Assembly: GCF_009765975.1 (NCBI RefSeq)
Contig: NZ_LMUJ01000065.1
Coordinates: 21,185 to 85,184 of the forward strand
Reading direction: 5' to 3'
Source of the DNA: Acidisphaera sp. S103
GTDB taxonomy: Bacteria > Pseudomonadota > Alphaproteobacteria > Acetobacterales > Acetobacteraceae
DNA: 64,000 nt
Shown here: piece by piece, positions 1-8,659 of the stretch
How the letters are laid out: each line of letters opens with the position of its first letter
How positions within the stretch are numbered: position 1 is the first letter of the stretch
Made by a program: the position numbers and the translations under genes
Notes under the pieces: generated by a model
The model's database searches: none
The model's input: the letters and a program-made list of their open reading frames with translations, nothing else
What the model was told of the DNA's origin: nothing

Positions 1-819
1 GTCGGCAACGCCAGCGCGGTGTTTCCGCTCCAGCGCCTGGGTGCCGAGGTGTGGGCGATCAACACCGTCCAGTTCTCCAACCACACGGGATACGGCGACT
101 GGAAAGGCGAGGTCTATTCCGGCCAATCGGTGCGAGACCTCCTGGACGGGATCGCCGCTCGCGATGCATTGGCCCGCTGCGATGCGGTGCTGTCGGGTTA
201 TGTGGGCGGGGCTGATATCGGCGATGCGATCCTGCATGCGGTCGCCAGCGTGCGGCTAGCCAACCCAGCGGCACTATATTGCTGCGATCCGGTCATCGGC
301 GACACCGACACCGGCGTCTATGTCCGGCCGGGGATCGAGGAATTCCTGCGCTCGCGCGCCCTGCCCGCCTCCGACATCGCGACCCCGAACCGGTTCGAGA
401 TCGAGCGGCTGACCGGGCTGGATTGCTCGACATTGTCGGGAACCAAACAGGCGGTTCTGCGGCTGCGGTCGATGTTGCGTTCGGACGGGCCGGCCTGCGT
501 GCTGCTGACCAGCCTGGAAACCGAGGACACACCGCCCGGGTCCATCGATATGATGGTGTCTGAGGGTGGGGCGTTTCATGTGCTGCGGACGCCTCGACTG
601 GGGGTGACGGTGAACGGTGCGGGCGATGCGATCGCGGCGCTTTTCCTGTTCCACCGGCTGCGGACGGGCAGCGCGGTGGCGGCGTTGGAAGCGGCCGGGT
701 CCTCGGTTTTCGGGTTGCTGCGGCGAACCGAAGAAGCCGGATCACGGGAGATTCTGACGGTCGCGGCGCAGGATGAATTCGTGACGCCGACCCGGGTGTT
801 TCGGGCGGTGACGTGTTGA
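1..819 (+). CDS. pdxY: Pyridoxal kinase PdxY, 5'-truncated by window edge
   Basis: Phosphorylates pyridoxal with ATP in the vitamin B6 salvage pathway (family knowledge). The reading frame is open from base 1, giving VGNASAVFPLQRLG, so the true start lies outside the window and only some 15-20 residues are missing compared with the usual ~285. Family landmarks are clear: NTVQFSNHTGYG near the start, VLSGYVGG, YCCDPVIGD, LPASDIATPNRFEIERLTG, and the catalytic-loop region VTVNGAGDAIAALFLFH, where GAGD corresponds to the GxGD anion hole of ribokinase-fold kinases. It reads towards the tRNA remnant and is probably the last core gene before the accessory block. The assignment is secure. Confidence 0.95.
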   Translation, partial: VGNASAVFPLQRLGAEVWAINTVQFSNHTGYGDWKGEVYSGQSVRDLLDGIAARDALARCDAVLSGYVGGADIGDAILHAVASVRLANPAALYCCDPVIGDTDTGVYVRPGIEEFLRSRALPASDIATPNRFEIERLTGLDCSTLSGTKQAVLRLRSMLRSDGPACVLLTSLETEDTPPGSIDMMVSEGGAFHVLRTPRLGVTVNGAGDAIAALFLFHRLRTGSAVAALEAAGSSVFGLLRRTEEAGSREILTVAAQDEFVTPTRVFRAVTC

Positions 820-826
820 GCCGGAG

Positions 827-882
827 GTCGTTCAACCACTCGCCCATGACGTCAGTGGGCGCTTCCACCCGCCTGAACGACA
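827..882. terminator. Nested inverted repeats after pdxY
   Basis: Just after the pdxY stop, GTCGTTCA pairs with TGAACGAC, and inside it CGCCCA pairs with TGGGCG. No T-run follows, so this may be a 3'-end-stabilising or factor-dependent structure rather than a classical intrinsic terminator. Confidence 0.35.
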
Positions 883-899
883 CACGGGCCCTCAAAAGA

Positions 900-944
900 T
901 GGCGCGCCCTGGTGGATTCGAACCACCGGCCCACAGCTTAGAAG
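900..944 (-). tRNA. 3' half of tRNA-Arg(TCT), probable att site
   Basis: Read on the minus strand, this begins at the anticodon loop CTTCTAA (anticodon TCT), continues through the variable region, a perfect T arm (GGTGG TTCGAATC CACC) and the 3' acceptor strand, and ends with an encoded CCA. The 5' anticodon stem should read ACAGC, but the sequence changes to AT-rich DNA (AAAAAT), so the D arm and the 5' acceptor strand are absent. Tyrosine integrases commonly recombine within tRNA 3' halves and leave exactly this kind of duplicate. I read it as attL/attR of an integrated element rather than a working tRNA. No integrase gene was recognised next to it. Confidence 0.85.
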
Positions 945-1100
945 ATTTTTGGTTATTCAATTTTTTCAGTATACTTGTTCCATAATCCGTGCGCCGAAAT
1001 ACGGCTGTTGGCCGTGGAAGGGAACGGGTTCTGGCACAAGTATATTCCCCACATGGGGGTAGACCAATCGCGCTGACGTCGTGGAACAGGCCAGCGAACA

Positions 1101-1871
1101 TCATCGAAAGCGTAGGATGCGTGGCTTCCTTGCTGGGGGCGGAGTGATACCACGGAATCCGCGCCACATCCACTCGTCACCGTGCAGGGGCTTTACGCCG
1201 AGTGTGCGCGCATAAAGTCTCCGCATCGCGGCAATTCGGGTTTCCACCTGCGGCTTGAGGCCCCTTTCCCCGACGATGTGCTCATACTCCAGGGGAAACG
1301 GCTTGAGCAGCATCAGGGCTGCCTGCGTCGGTCCGCGCCGCTCCCAACGCCGGGTGATCAGGGCGCGCACCGACGTCGCCCAGGCGCTGTTACGAGCGTG
1401 TTCCAACGCCACCCACATACGAGAGAACTCAAGCAGAAGACCGTACTGGGACACACGGTCGACCGGCCATCCGGCGAGCAGCGCCGTGGCGAACGCGGAG
1501 GTTTCGCCGGAATAGCCGTCGCAGTGCTCAAAGAACTCGACATCGTCCAGGAAAGAAGGAACGGCAACCTCGCGGAACCTTACCAAGCCAACCGCCAGCC
1601 CGTCATGCACCAAGTAGCCCGTCACTTCCCGCATTCGAGTTGGGGCATCGTCACATGCTCCGAGTGTCAGATCTACCCAACGTCCGGCTTCCCAAAACAT
1701 ATCAAGGCGCCCAGTGACGATATGGCGCCGCCTGGTGACGGACAGATGAAATGAGGCAAGCGCCTCAGCGACATCTGGTGGCGGCTGGGAGCGTTCGCTA
1801 CGAGGGCGAATCCCAATTTGTTGGTTGCCTTCCAATCGCATGGACGTCTCCACGCTGTGACTTGGCGGCAC
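1101..1871 (-). CDS. Hypothetical protein
   Basis: A 256-residue ORF that I do not recognise. Start candidates are the first Met or Met11 at about 1841 (MRLEGNQQIG), the second being equally plausible. The middle has an acidic aromatic patch (FFEHCDGYS) and a helical stretch (LLLEFSRMWVALEHARN); the C-terminus is basic (PPPARKPRILRFR). No signal peptide or membrane segment is visible. It is the first gene inside the putative element after the tRNA fragment. Codon use is GC-rich and even, which supports a real gene, but the function is unknown. Confidence 0.55.
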   Translation of the reverse strand: MPPSHSVETSMRLEGNQQIGIRPRSERSQPPPDVAEALASFHLSVTRRRHIVTGRLDMFWEAGRWVDLTLGACDDAPTRMREVTGYLVHDGLAVGLVRFREVAVPSFLDDVEFFEHCDGYSGETSAFATALLAGWPVDRVSQYGLLLEFSRMWVALEHARNSAWATSVRALITRRWERRGPTQAALMLLKPFPLEYEHIVGERGLKPQVETRIAAMRRLYARTLGVKPLHGDEWMWRGFRGITPPPARKPRILRFR

Positions 1872-1895
1872 GCTGCCACGGGGCGAACCATCTCC

Positions 1896-2234
1896 TCAAG
1901 AAAGCAGCCCTTCTGGCAGAGAGGCACGGCTACGCCCGTGCCGCATAAAAGCCGTGCCGCATGTCTCGACAGAGATGCGACGCGCGGGGTTTATGCCGCC
2001 GAGCTGGTGGAGCGCGGCTCTATAGGAGGCGGCGGTAAACCCTTCCGCCGGGTCGCATTCGATCCAGGCCAATCCCTCGCCCGGCTGCTCGTCGTCAAGC
2101 ATAACGTGACGCGACCAGTCGTGCGCCGCGAGCCAAGCCCAGATCTCATCGGACTTGTCGCCGCGGCCGAGCGAAGGAAAGCCACGACTGCGGAGCGCGT
2201 CAATCGCCGTACAACCCTGCTCCAACGATCCCAT
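1896..2234 (-). CDS. Truncated HAD-like protein, C-terminal part
   Basis: 112 residues. The stretch EIWAWLAAHDWSRHVMLDDE followed by WIECDPAEGFTAASYRAAL resembles the second half of the small HAD-like domain found with RNA-repair and phage-associated proteins: a late conserved WlDDe motif, then a D-x-x-x-G-(L/F)-T segment. The N-terminal half of that fold, with the nucleophilic DxD motif, is not present upstream in any frame, so the gene is probably a remnant. It lies between the orphan ORF and the DprA-like gene and is transcribed away from the latter. Assignment by remembered motif only. Confidence 0.45.
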   Translation of the reverse strand: MGSLEQGCTAIDALRSRGFPSLGRGDKSDEIWAWLAAHDWSRHVMLDDEQPGEGLAWIECDPAEGFTAASYRAALHQLGGINPARRISVETCGTAFMRHGRSRASLPEGLLS

Positions 2235-2559
2235 TTTACAGCCTCCGGCTCCGCCACCTTATCTCACCCAAGGCCAGCCTAGTGGTCAATTGTGGCGCCT
2301 GCCGCAGGACCGGTAGCCTTGACCCTGTCGATCTGCTGGCGGCCAGAGGTCCTGACATGGGCGTCCGATATCTGGAACCTGGGCTCAAGTGTGAGGGCTG
2401 CGGGAGGAAAGGTTGGGCCAACGTAAGAGTGGAGTGGCTGTAGGCGCTGCGGCACCGTAAGATCATCCCGTGAATAGAGAGAATCGGGGGCACTTGGATA
2501 CCGCACACACCATTGGTGCGCGGGCGGCGGCTGGCTCGAGCTATGCTGTGCCGAACGTC
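2235..2559. other. Intergenic stretch upstream of the DprA-like gene
   Basis: No convincing gene. The long minus-strand ORF across it is an antisense shadow of the DprA-like gene. A GTG at 2470 is in frame with that gene and could add 30 residues, but has no evident ribosome binding site. Confidence 0.4.
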
Positions 2560-3540
2560 ATGCGCCATGGCTTCGACCCAGAGGTCATGGCCCTTCTCGG
2601 CCTGAGCCGCTTTGACGGCATCGGATTCAAGACGCTGCGGCGCCTTGGCGGACGCGACGACATCCGGCGACTCCTCGAGTTGCGGGACGCTCTCGAATTC
2701 GATCGGGCCATTTCGAACGCTGGCGGCAAGTTCTCTCTCGTTGCGGCGGGGGGTGACTGGTCTGCTCTGAGGCATAATATCTGGCGGCGCGCGACGGAAC
2801 TCGCTAGCGAACTTGCCGCGCTCAATGTCGGATGTCTTTTCGAAGGTGATCGGAATTATCCCCAAGCCCTCCTCGACATCCCGGCCCGCTCTCGTCCGCA
2901 CTGGATTTTCTATCGCGGTGACTTGTCGCTTCTGGACCAGGCATGCCTGACGATCGTCGGGACGCGCGAGCCAAGCGACGGTGGTGAATTCCTTGCCCGC
3001 TATGCCGTCGGCTGCGCGCGCGTACTCGGTGCGCCGGTCATCAGCGGATTGGCGCGCGGGATCGACAAGGTGGTCCATGAGTGGTGCCTCAAGCTGCGCC
3101 TGCCAACCGTCAGCGTCATGGGCACCGGCATCCTGAGTATCTATCCTGCCAAACACGCCGGGCTCGGAGACGAGATCCTGAAAGCGGGCGGCTTGCTCCT
3201 CTCCGAATATCTGCCCGACCAAGGAGTCTCGGCGGAGAATTTTGTCCAGCGCAATCGGCTTCAGGCGGCGCTTGGGCGTGCCGTCATTCCGGCCGAATGG
3301 GCGAGCAAGTCGGGAACGGCTCATACGGTGCGCTTTGCGCGTGACCTCGAGCGCCCCGTTTTCAGCATTTCGCTATCTGGCGTGCTCAGGACTCCGGATG
3401 CAGGCGAAGGCGACAAGCATTTCTCATTGCCGCACGATCACGAGGCCTTCATGCAGTCGCTCAACATGGCGACGGAAGTTGGGAGGCCTGCTGCGCCAGA
3501 ACCCACTCAGTACGGATTTACCTTCGGAGACGCGCAGTAG
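2560..3540 (+). CDS. DprA/Smf-family protein (accessory)
   Basis: Rossmann-like DprA domain, the family that loads RecA on incoming single-stranded DNA in transformation. In 326-residue numbering: helix-hairpin-like start LLGLSRFDGIGFKTLRRL, first motif LTIVGTRE (about 131-138), SGLARGIDKVVHE (about 162-174), MGTGILSIYP (about 187-196), FVQRNR (228-233) and SGTAHTVRFARDLERPVFSI (about 251-270). Compared with housekeeping DprA the tail is short and lacks the C-terminal winged-helix domain. The in-frame start at 2470 (GTG) is possible, but the ATG at 2560 fits the family N-terminus better. Its TAG stop overlaps the next gene's GTG by one base (TAGTG), so the two are translationally coupled. This coupling and the neighbouring methyltransferase, PIN and helicase genes suggest a defence role rather than competence; that is inference. 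Confidence 0.85.
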   Translation: MRHGFDPEVMALLGLSRFDGIGFKTLRRLGGRDDIRRLLELRDALEFDRAISNAGGKFSLVAAGGDWSALRHNIWRRATELASELAALNVGCLFEGDRNYPQALLDIPARSRPHWIFYRGDLSLLDQACLTIVGTREPSDGGEFLARYAVGCARVLGAPVISGLARGIDKVVHEWCLKLRLPTVSVMGTGILSIYPAKHAGLGDEILKAGGLLLSEYLPDQGVSAENFVQRNRLQAALGRAVIPAEWASKSGTAHTVRFARDLERPVFSISLSGVLRTPDAGEGDKHFSLPHDHEAFMQSLNMATEVGRPAAPEPTQYGFTFGDAQ

Positions 3541-4763
3541 TGCCGCTCAAGCTCATTCTGGTCTCGCCGGACAAAACGGTCTTCGCGGATGGCAAGGGCC
3601 GATCCGAGGTCATCAAAGACCTCATCACGTTCATTCAACGCATGGCGGCAAAGAAGGTGCAGGTCGCGTTATGGTCCCGGCACCGGTGGACGTTGGACGG
3701 AGAAGCGCTGGACGCGTACCTGTCTAGCCGGTCAGGCGTCACCATCCGCCACTTCGTCGCCGCCGAGGGTAAACTGAAGGCGCGGCAGTATGGCGGATCG
3801 GTGGATCCAATCCTGGCCGAACTCGGAATAGAGCGCCACGAGACCATCCTGCTCGGCGCGGGGGATACCGATTTCAAAGCAGGCGTGAACAATGGCCTGC
3901 TGCTCATCCGCCCCGCCTGGTACGAGGATCAGATCGAATATGGGTTTCGGGTGAGTTCGATCGGGCGGCTGGCGCGCTTCTGCGAGGTCTTTGGGCTACG
4001 CGAGCATCCCATCTACTGGTTCGTGGATGATGACCCTCTTCGTGTCATAAGCATGGGCCCCTTCAGCACCTACATCGAAGCCTTCGCCGGATTCGGCGCG
4101 AATGCTCGGAGCGTCGCAAAGGACAACGTGGGCGATGCTCGGTTCTGGTTCCTGATGATCGTGTCGTCGCTCTACTTCTCTGGCGTAGCTCACGTTACCG
4201 ACTACATCTGCCCGTTCCCGGGCCACGACCCCAGCGTCACTGGAACCACGAGGGCGCTGCTCGACAACACTATGTCGCTTTTTGGCAAGTGCTTTCGTAA
4301 GCCATATCTACCCGACCTCATCGTCCGTCACACCAAGTCGCTCAAAAGCCAAAAACTGACCGCGTCAACGCGCACGTTTACCAATCACCTGAACAGTATC
4401 CACCTGAACCGTTACCCTCGGAGCTACGACAACGACGAGCCGCGCAAGAGCGCGCTGCCGCTCAGGAGCAAGACTGTGTTGGTTGTCGATGACTTTCTGA
4501 CGCACGGCCGCAGCCTTGATACCGCACGCGCCTTTATCAACGCAGCCGGTGGCAAGGCACTACTGTTTGCGTGGCTCAAGACAATCAACACGTCCTATCT
4601 GCGTATGAGCCCCGACCCAAAGTTAATGCCATTTCAGCCAAATACCATCAGCAGCGAACCCGCCAGCGTCGCCTACGGATATCACCCGCACGTCGCGGAC
4701 CCAGACGCGCCACAGGAAATCAATCAGGTGTTTGATGCCTACCGGCAATGGACTTGGCCCTAG
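3540..4763 (+). CDS. Degenerate HAD + phosphoribosyltransferase fusion protein
   Basis: 407 residues with two recognisable parts. Residues ~1-150 follow a HAD phosphatase layout: ILVSPDKTVFAD stands where DxDxT belongs, but the first (nucleophile) Asp is Ser9; then VALWSR and ILLGAGDTDFKAG, an intact Mg-binding motif IV. Residues ~290-400 form a type I phosphoribosyltransferase domain with the PRPP loop VLVVDDFLTHGRSLDTA (313-329). The middle (about 150-290) is unassigned and rich in aromatics. The start is the GTG overlapping the upstream DprA stop. Such a PRTase may make or consume a nucleotide-like signal or modify a base; the missing HAD nucleophile argues for binding rather than catalysis in that domain. 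Function is inferred only. Confidence 0.8.
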   Translation: MPLKLILVSPDKTVFADGKGRSEVIKDLITFIQRMAAKKVQVALWSRHRWTLDGEALDAYLSSRSGVTIRHFVAAEGKLKARQYGGSVDPILAELGIERHETILLGAGDTDFKAGVNNGLLLIRPAWYEDQIEYGFRVSSIGRLARFCEVFGLREHPIYWFVDDDPLRVISMGPFSTYIEAFAGFGANARSVAKDNVGDARFWFLMIVSSLYFSGVAHVTDYICPFPGHDPSVTGTTRALLDNTMSLFGKCFRKPYLPDLIVRHTKSLKSQKLTASTRTFTNHLNSIHLNRYPRSYDNDEPRKSALPLRSKTVLVVDDFLTHGRSLDTARAFINAAGGKALLFAWLKTINTSYLRMSPDPKLMPFQPNTISSEPASVAYGYHPHVADPDAPQEINQVFDAYRQWTWP

Positions 4764-4867
4764 CGGATAGTGGTTACAAACCGGAGCACCGCGGGCGCGG
4801 CGGCGAGTGGACGAATATCGCTGACGACGTCGAGGCGTATAGGGGCAGACCAGGCGTAAGCTGCCTG

Positions 4868-5857
4868 CTAGATGTCCTGGACCGCAGTGCTGGCGTTCGG
4901 GCCATGCAGGCCTGCAGACGGATTAGGCGACTGTCCGCCCTCGGTCAGGTGGCGGTCCGGGTGTTGGGCTTCGACTTCCGCGATCTGGAGCGGACGATCC
5001 AGCGTGAGGTCTACGGGAGGCGGAGGTTGACTACGGTCCGCTTGAAGGGGGTCTGAGTTGAGCTTAACCTCTCGCGGCAAGGGCCCAGCGAGCGATTCTG
5101 GAGAGGACGGGGTGGCGGAAGCGTCGTTGGGTTTGGAGGGGGGGATATTGCGTTCATCATCCGGCTTCGGCCCCTCAGCGAGGGTTGGCGCGTCTTCAGG
5201 CAGGTTCTTAGGTCCCTTTGGTGTACCGCCGTTCGCTGTGGAAACCAGCGCAAGGGGAGGAGTAGCCCCTGTATTTGGCAGTTGAGATGGAAATGGCAGC
5301 CTGGGATTTGAGTGACCCGGCCGAGTCCTAGCCATCGAAATGATCCGACCTGCCAGCGGATCGTCCCGGCAGGCGTCGCACCACGTTTCGAATGAGAGAA
5401 GCGGTACAGTCTTGCCGTCCGGCCCCTTGCTCTTGCCGTTGTCGAAGGTATGAAACGCGGTCACTGGCACCCCGTAATCGGTTGCCAAGGCCAGCGCGCT
5501 GGCGAGATGGATCGCATCGGGCGTCCCAACCTCGCGCCTGCTCCCCTGCTTAACGAACGACAACCCCCGGATTTGCGCGGCCAATGCTGTAACGTTCGGG
5601 TCAGCGCCGACCGGGATGATGCTGCCTTGGTAGTCCTCGAGGAATTCGCTGAACGACCCGTATTCGGCGCTCTTCAGCCGATTGGCGGGAATTTCAGCAA
5701 TGGTGACCGTCGATGTGTAGATGGCACATAGGCCGCTGCGGCACTCGTCCAGGAACTGCTGGACATGTTCGACGTACGGCCCGTGCTTGTCCTGCTCGTT
5801 GTTCAAATGCGCGATGAACACACAGGCGTCCCAGTAATAGTGCGGAATCGACACCAC
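4868..5857 (-). CDS. PIN-domain protein with long disordered tail
   Basis: 329 residues. Residues 1-160 are a PIN-type ribonuclease domain with its acidic quartet in place: Asp10 (YYWDACVF), Glu55 (TVTIAEIP), Asp114 (GTPDAIHLASAL) and Asp139 (HTFDNGK). PIN nucleases cleave RNA using Mg2+ and often act as toxins or in defence. From about residue 180 the protein becomes a Pro/Ser/Asn-rich low-complexity tail of ~150 residues, unusual for a VapC toxin (~130 residues in total). It starts with GTG at 5857, immediately after the TAG of the upstream gene with no spacer, so the two form an operon. No VapB-like antitoxin is visible. Confidence 0.8.
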   Translation of the reverse strand: MVSIPHYYWDACVFIAHLNNEQDKHGPYVEHVQQFLDECRSGLCAIYTSTVTIAEIPANRLKSAEYGSFSEFLEDYQGSIIPVGADPNVTALAAQIRGLSFVKQGSRREVGTPDAIHLASALALATDYGVPVTAFHTFDNGKSKGPDGKTVPLLSFETWCDACRDDPLAGRIISMARTRPGHSNPRLPFPSQLPNTGATPPLALVSTANGGTPKGPKNLPEDAPTLAEGPKPDDERNIPPSKPNDASATPSSPESLAGPLPREVKLNSDPLQADRSQPPPPVDLTLDRPLQIAEVEAQHPDRHLTEGGQSPNPSAGLHGPNASTAVQDI

Positions 5858-6667
5858 CTAGTTCCAGTCCTCCGCCGGATCCGGTTCCGGAATGTCGAAG
5901 GCGCCGCGCCAGCGCGCTAGGTTCCCCTCGCCCTGCGATTTGACCGGCTTGACCGAAATGATCTCGAGCCGCTCTGGCAGTCCCGAGGCGCCCCCATAAT
6001 GTGCCCGACCATAGGCCACGACGCGGCGCTTGAGCGCGAGCCGGATGTCGGGCATCTCAAGCGCGCTGACTGTGCATTCGATCTGCTTGCCGCCCGCCGA
6101 CAGGACCAGGATGCCTTTCCACAGATCCCCGCGGAGGTCGACCTCCTCCAATTTGCCGTCGAACGAGCCGTAAGCGACGCCAGTGAACCGAACGTCTCGC
6201 CCCTCGCGCCGGGCCTCCATCTCAAGGACCAAGGAGCGGGCCCGCTTCGCTAGCGCCTCATCGAGCCGGATGACATTGCCTGTGGTGGACTTAAGTTCGG
6301 CGAACGCGAACGAATGGCCGCTGCCGTGGTTCATCGCCGCAATCTCACGCACCACTGGTAGTGGCAGTTGGCGTGCGCTGGGGCGGTTGTCGAAAACGGC
6401 CTGCACCGCATCTTCGAAGAATTCCATGCCAGAGCCCGGAGACGGACCGAGGACATAGACTTGCTCGCGAACGCTGGCCGTTGCTGTGTTCTTGCGTAGA
6501 TCGGTCAGCAGCAGCTTGTGGCGGCGCCGCCCATTGACCGCCTTATCCGACAGCCGGATACCCTTTAGGAACGCCGTCAATTTCCGGGCGAACACCTCAC
6601 CATCGACCTCGTGGTTGTATTCCTCGAGGCCGTGTAGCGTCAGCGTTAGCTCCCGTCGGTCGTCCAT
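5858..6667 (-). CDS. Hypothetical protein, operon partner of the PIN protein
   Basis: 269 residues, unrecognised. The N-terminus (ELTLTLHGLEEYNHEVDGEV) precedes a basic region (NGRRRHKLLLTDLRKN); the middle has an FAFAELKSTTGN strand-like stretch, and the C-terminal half is mixed alpha/beta (VRFTGVAYGSFDGKLEEVDL). No membrane segment or nuclease motif is seen. Its stop abuts the start of the PIN gene, and its ATG faces the divergent methyltransferase across a 130-bp gap. The coupling suggests it controls, targets or inhibits the PIN nuclease. This is inferred from position, not sequence. Confidence 0.65.
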   Translation of the reverse strand: MDDRRELTLTLHGLEEYNHEVDGEVFARKLTAFLKGIRLSDKAVNGRRRHKLLLTDLRKNTATASVREQVYVLGPSPGSGMEFFEDAVQAVFDNRPSARQLPLPVVREIAAMNHGSGHSFAFAELKSTTGNVIRLDEALAKRARSLVLEMEARREGRDVRFTGVAYGSFDGKLEEVDLRGDLWKGILVLSAGGKQIECTVSALEMPDIRLALKRRVVAYGRAHYGGASGLPERLEIISVKPVKSQGEGNLARWRGAFDIPEPDPAEDWN

Positions 6668-6797
6668 CTTGGCTTTTCGCCCGTTGCAATACCCACACTA
6701 AGCGCATGAGCGGCGGACGCGCCAGCCCCCCCCTTTTCCGATCGCATCGATAGCCTGCTAGAAGGGGGACAAGGATTCTCCAAGGATATCTCCGCAC
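6668..6797. promoter_or_regulatory. Divergent promoter region
   Basis: A 130-bp gap between two genes reading outward. It contains a C-run (CCCCCCC, GC-rich core) and must hold the promoters of both the PIN operon and the methyltransferase. No specific operator could be read. Confidence 0.3.
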
Positions 6798-8439
6798 ATG
6801 CCCGCCTCCGACATGCTGAAGCTCCCGCTAACCGGCAGCCATCTGTTCTACGGCGACAACCTGCAAATCCTCCGCACGCATATCCCTGAGGAGAGCGTGG
6901 ACCTAGTGTATCTGGATCCGCCGTTCAACTCAAACGCCACCTACGGCGTCCTTTTCAAAGAGCCGTCCGGTCAGCAGTCACAGGCGCAGATTGAGGCTTT
7001 CGAGGACACGTGGCAATGGAACCTGGTCGCGGAGGCGGCATTCGACCAGGTCATGGAGAGCGGAAATACCGACGCCGCCGAAATGTTGCGTTCGATCCGG
7101 GTCTGCCTCAAGGATAACGACATGATGGCGTACCTAGCCATGATGTCGGTGCGGATGCTCGAACTGCACCGCGTTCTCAAGCCAACCGGCACCATCTATC
7201 TGCACTGTGACCCAACGGCGAGCCACTACCTCAAGATCCTAATGGATGCCGTATTCGGAGCAGATCGCTTCATGGCTGAAATTATCTGGCAGCGAACCAA
7301 CTCGCGGGGCACGACCGGACGGTGGCCGCGGCTTCACGATGTAATCCTGAGCTATAGCAAAACCGACGAATTCAAATTCCAGCCGCTTCGGGTTAAGGCC
7401 GACAGCCGAAAGATGCCTCATACCCTCATCACCGGTTCCGACGGCAAAAAATACCAGACGTTCGAGATGACCGCGCCAGGAGCCACAAAGGACGGTGACA
7501 GCGGCAAGCCGTGGCGAGGTCATGATCCCAACAAATACGGACGCCACTGGGCCAACAACCACGCCACGATGGAGGAATGGGCTTTGGCGGGCGAGGTTCA
7601 TTTCCCGCCAAAGGATGGGTTCCCCCGCCGGAAGGATACGGTGCCATTCGACCCCGAGTTACGCCAGGTTGTGGTGGGTGACGTCTGGACGGACATTGAC
7701 CGGTTAAATCAGACCGCACGCGAACGGCTTGGCTACCCCACCCAGAAGCCGGTCGCACTCCTTGAGCGCATCATCGCGGCGAGCAGCGGGCCGGGGTCTG
7801 TCATCCTAGATCCGTTCTGCGGCTGTGGGACGACGGTCCATGCCGCCCAAAAGCTCGGCCGCAAGTGGATCGGCAATCGACGTGACGCACTTGGCGATAT
7901 CGCTGATCGAAAAGCGTCTCAAGGATGCCTTTCCCGCTGTTTCATATATCGTTCATGGCACCCCCAAGGACCTCGGCAGTGCCCAGGCTCTAGCGACTGC
8001 CGACAAATATCAGTTCCAGTGGTGGGCCGTGTCCCTGGTCGACGCCATCCCGTTCGGCGGCAAAAAGAAGAGGGCGGACGGCGGCATCGACGGCATCATC
8101 TACTTCAAGCCGGACGGCAAGACGACCGAACGTGTCCTGGTATCCGTGAAGGGTGGTGCGAATGTCGGCGTCAGCATGCTGAAGGACCTGATTACGACGG
8201 TATCCCATGAGAAGGCTAAGATTGGCGTCTTCATTACCCTGGCGCCGCCGACGAAGCCAATGCTTGTGGAGGCGGCGAAAGCTGGGTTTTACGAGCCGCC
8301 GCACCATCCGAAGGTGCCAAAAACCCAGATCCTGACGGTCGCTCAGCTTTTCGATGGCCATAAGCCGCAAATACCGATGGTCACCTCGGTATTCAAGAAG
8401 GCGGGGAAGGAGCAGGACCCGCAACCCGCTCTCCTCTGA
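6798..8439 (+). pseudogene. DNA methyltransferase with nuclease-like tail, frameshifted
   Basis: Site-specific amino-methyltransferase of the beta (N4/N6) class. Motif IV is VYLDPPFNSNATY (about residues 34-46) and precedes the SAM-binding motif I, ILDPFCGCGTTVHAAQ (about 336-351). After KWIG the frame is broken: one extra base near 7875 sends the reading frame to a stop at 8210. Removing it joins KWIG to IDVTHLAISLIEKRL, the expected continuation, and the protein runs to 8439 (about 546 residues). The restored C-terminus has GGIDGIIYF and then VLVSVKGG, a D-(x)n-xVK arrangement like restriction-endonuclease-fold domains. As read, only the methyltransferase part would be made, with about 110 wrong-frame residues. 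It may be genuine decay, programmed frameshifting or an assembly error. Confidence 0.85.
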
Positions 8440-8659
8440 TTACCACCGCCTCTCTCTCACATCCGGCATCCCGAGCAGTGCCCCACACGGTAGACCGCCC
8501 CCAATCGTGGGGAAGAGACTGCATCCCCGAGACCTTTTCCGCTGCTCCGATTTTTGCGCTCGCCTTGGAGAACGTCTCGGCCGCCCTTTCCGCCTCTGCG
8601 CTGGCTTGCCGCAGATCAAGAATCGAGGGCCGGGAGTCATCATCGTTCATGCTGCGCAT
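8393..8659 (-). CDS. Possible small protein
   Basis: 88 residues convergent with the methyltransferase tail (overlap about 46 bases). The N-terminal segment SRPSILDLRQASAEAERAAETFSKASAKIG is strongly helical and Ala/Glu-rich, unlike a random frame, with a second Met (MNDDDSRP) at about 8650. No family recognised. It could be spurious. Confidence 0.3.
   Translation of the reverse strand: MRSMNDDDSRPSILDLRQASAEAERAAETFSKASAKIGAAEKVSGMQSLPHDWGRSTVWGTARDAGCEREAVVIRGERVAGPAPSPPS

Noticed and set aside
2236..3324. 362-residue minus-strand ORF
   Set aside because: Entirely antisense to the DprA-like gene, which has clear family motifs; no recognisable protein features.
4748..5056. 102-residue plus-strand ORF after the phosphoribosyltransferase gene
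   Set aside because: Overlaps the disordered tail of the PIN gene on the other strand, with no motif and no clear ribosome binding site.
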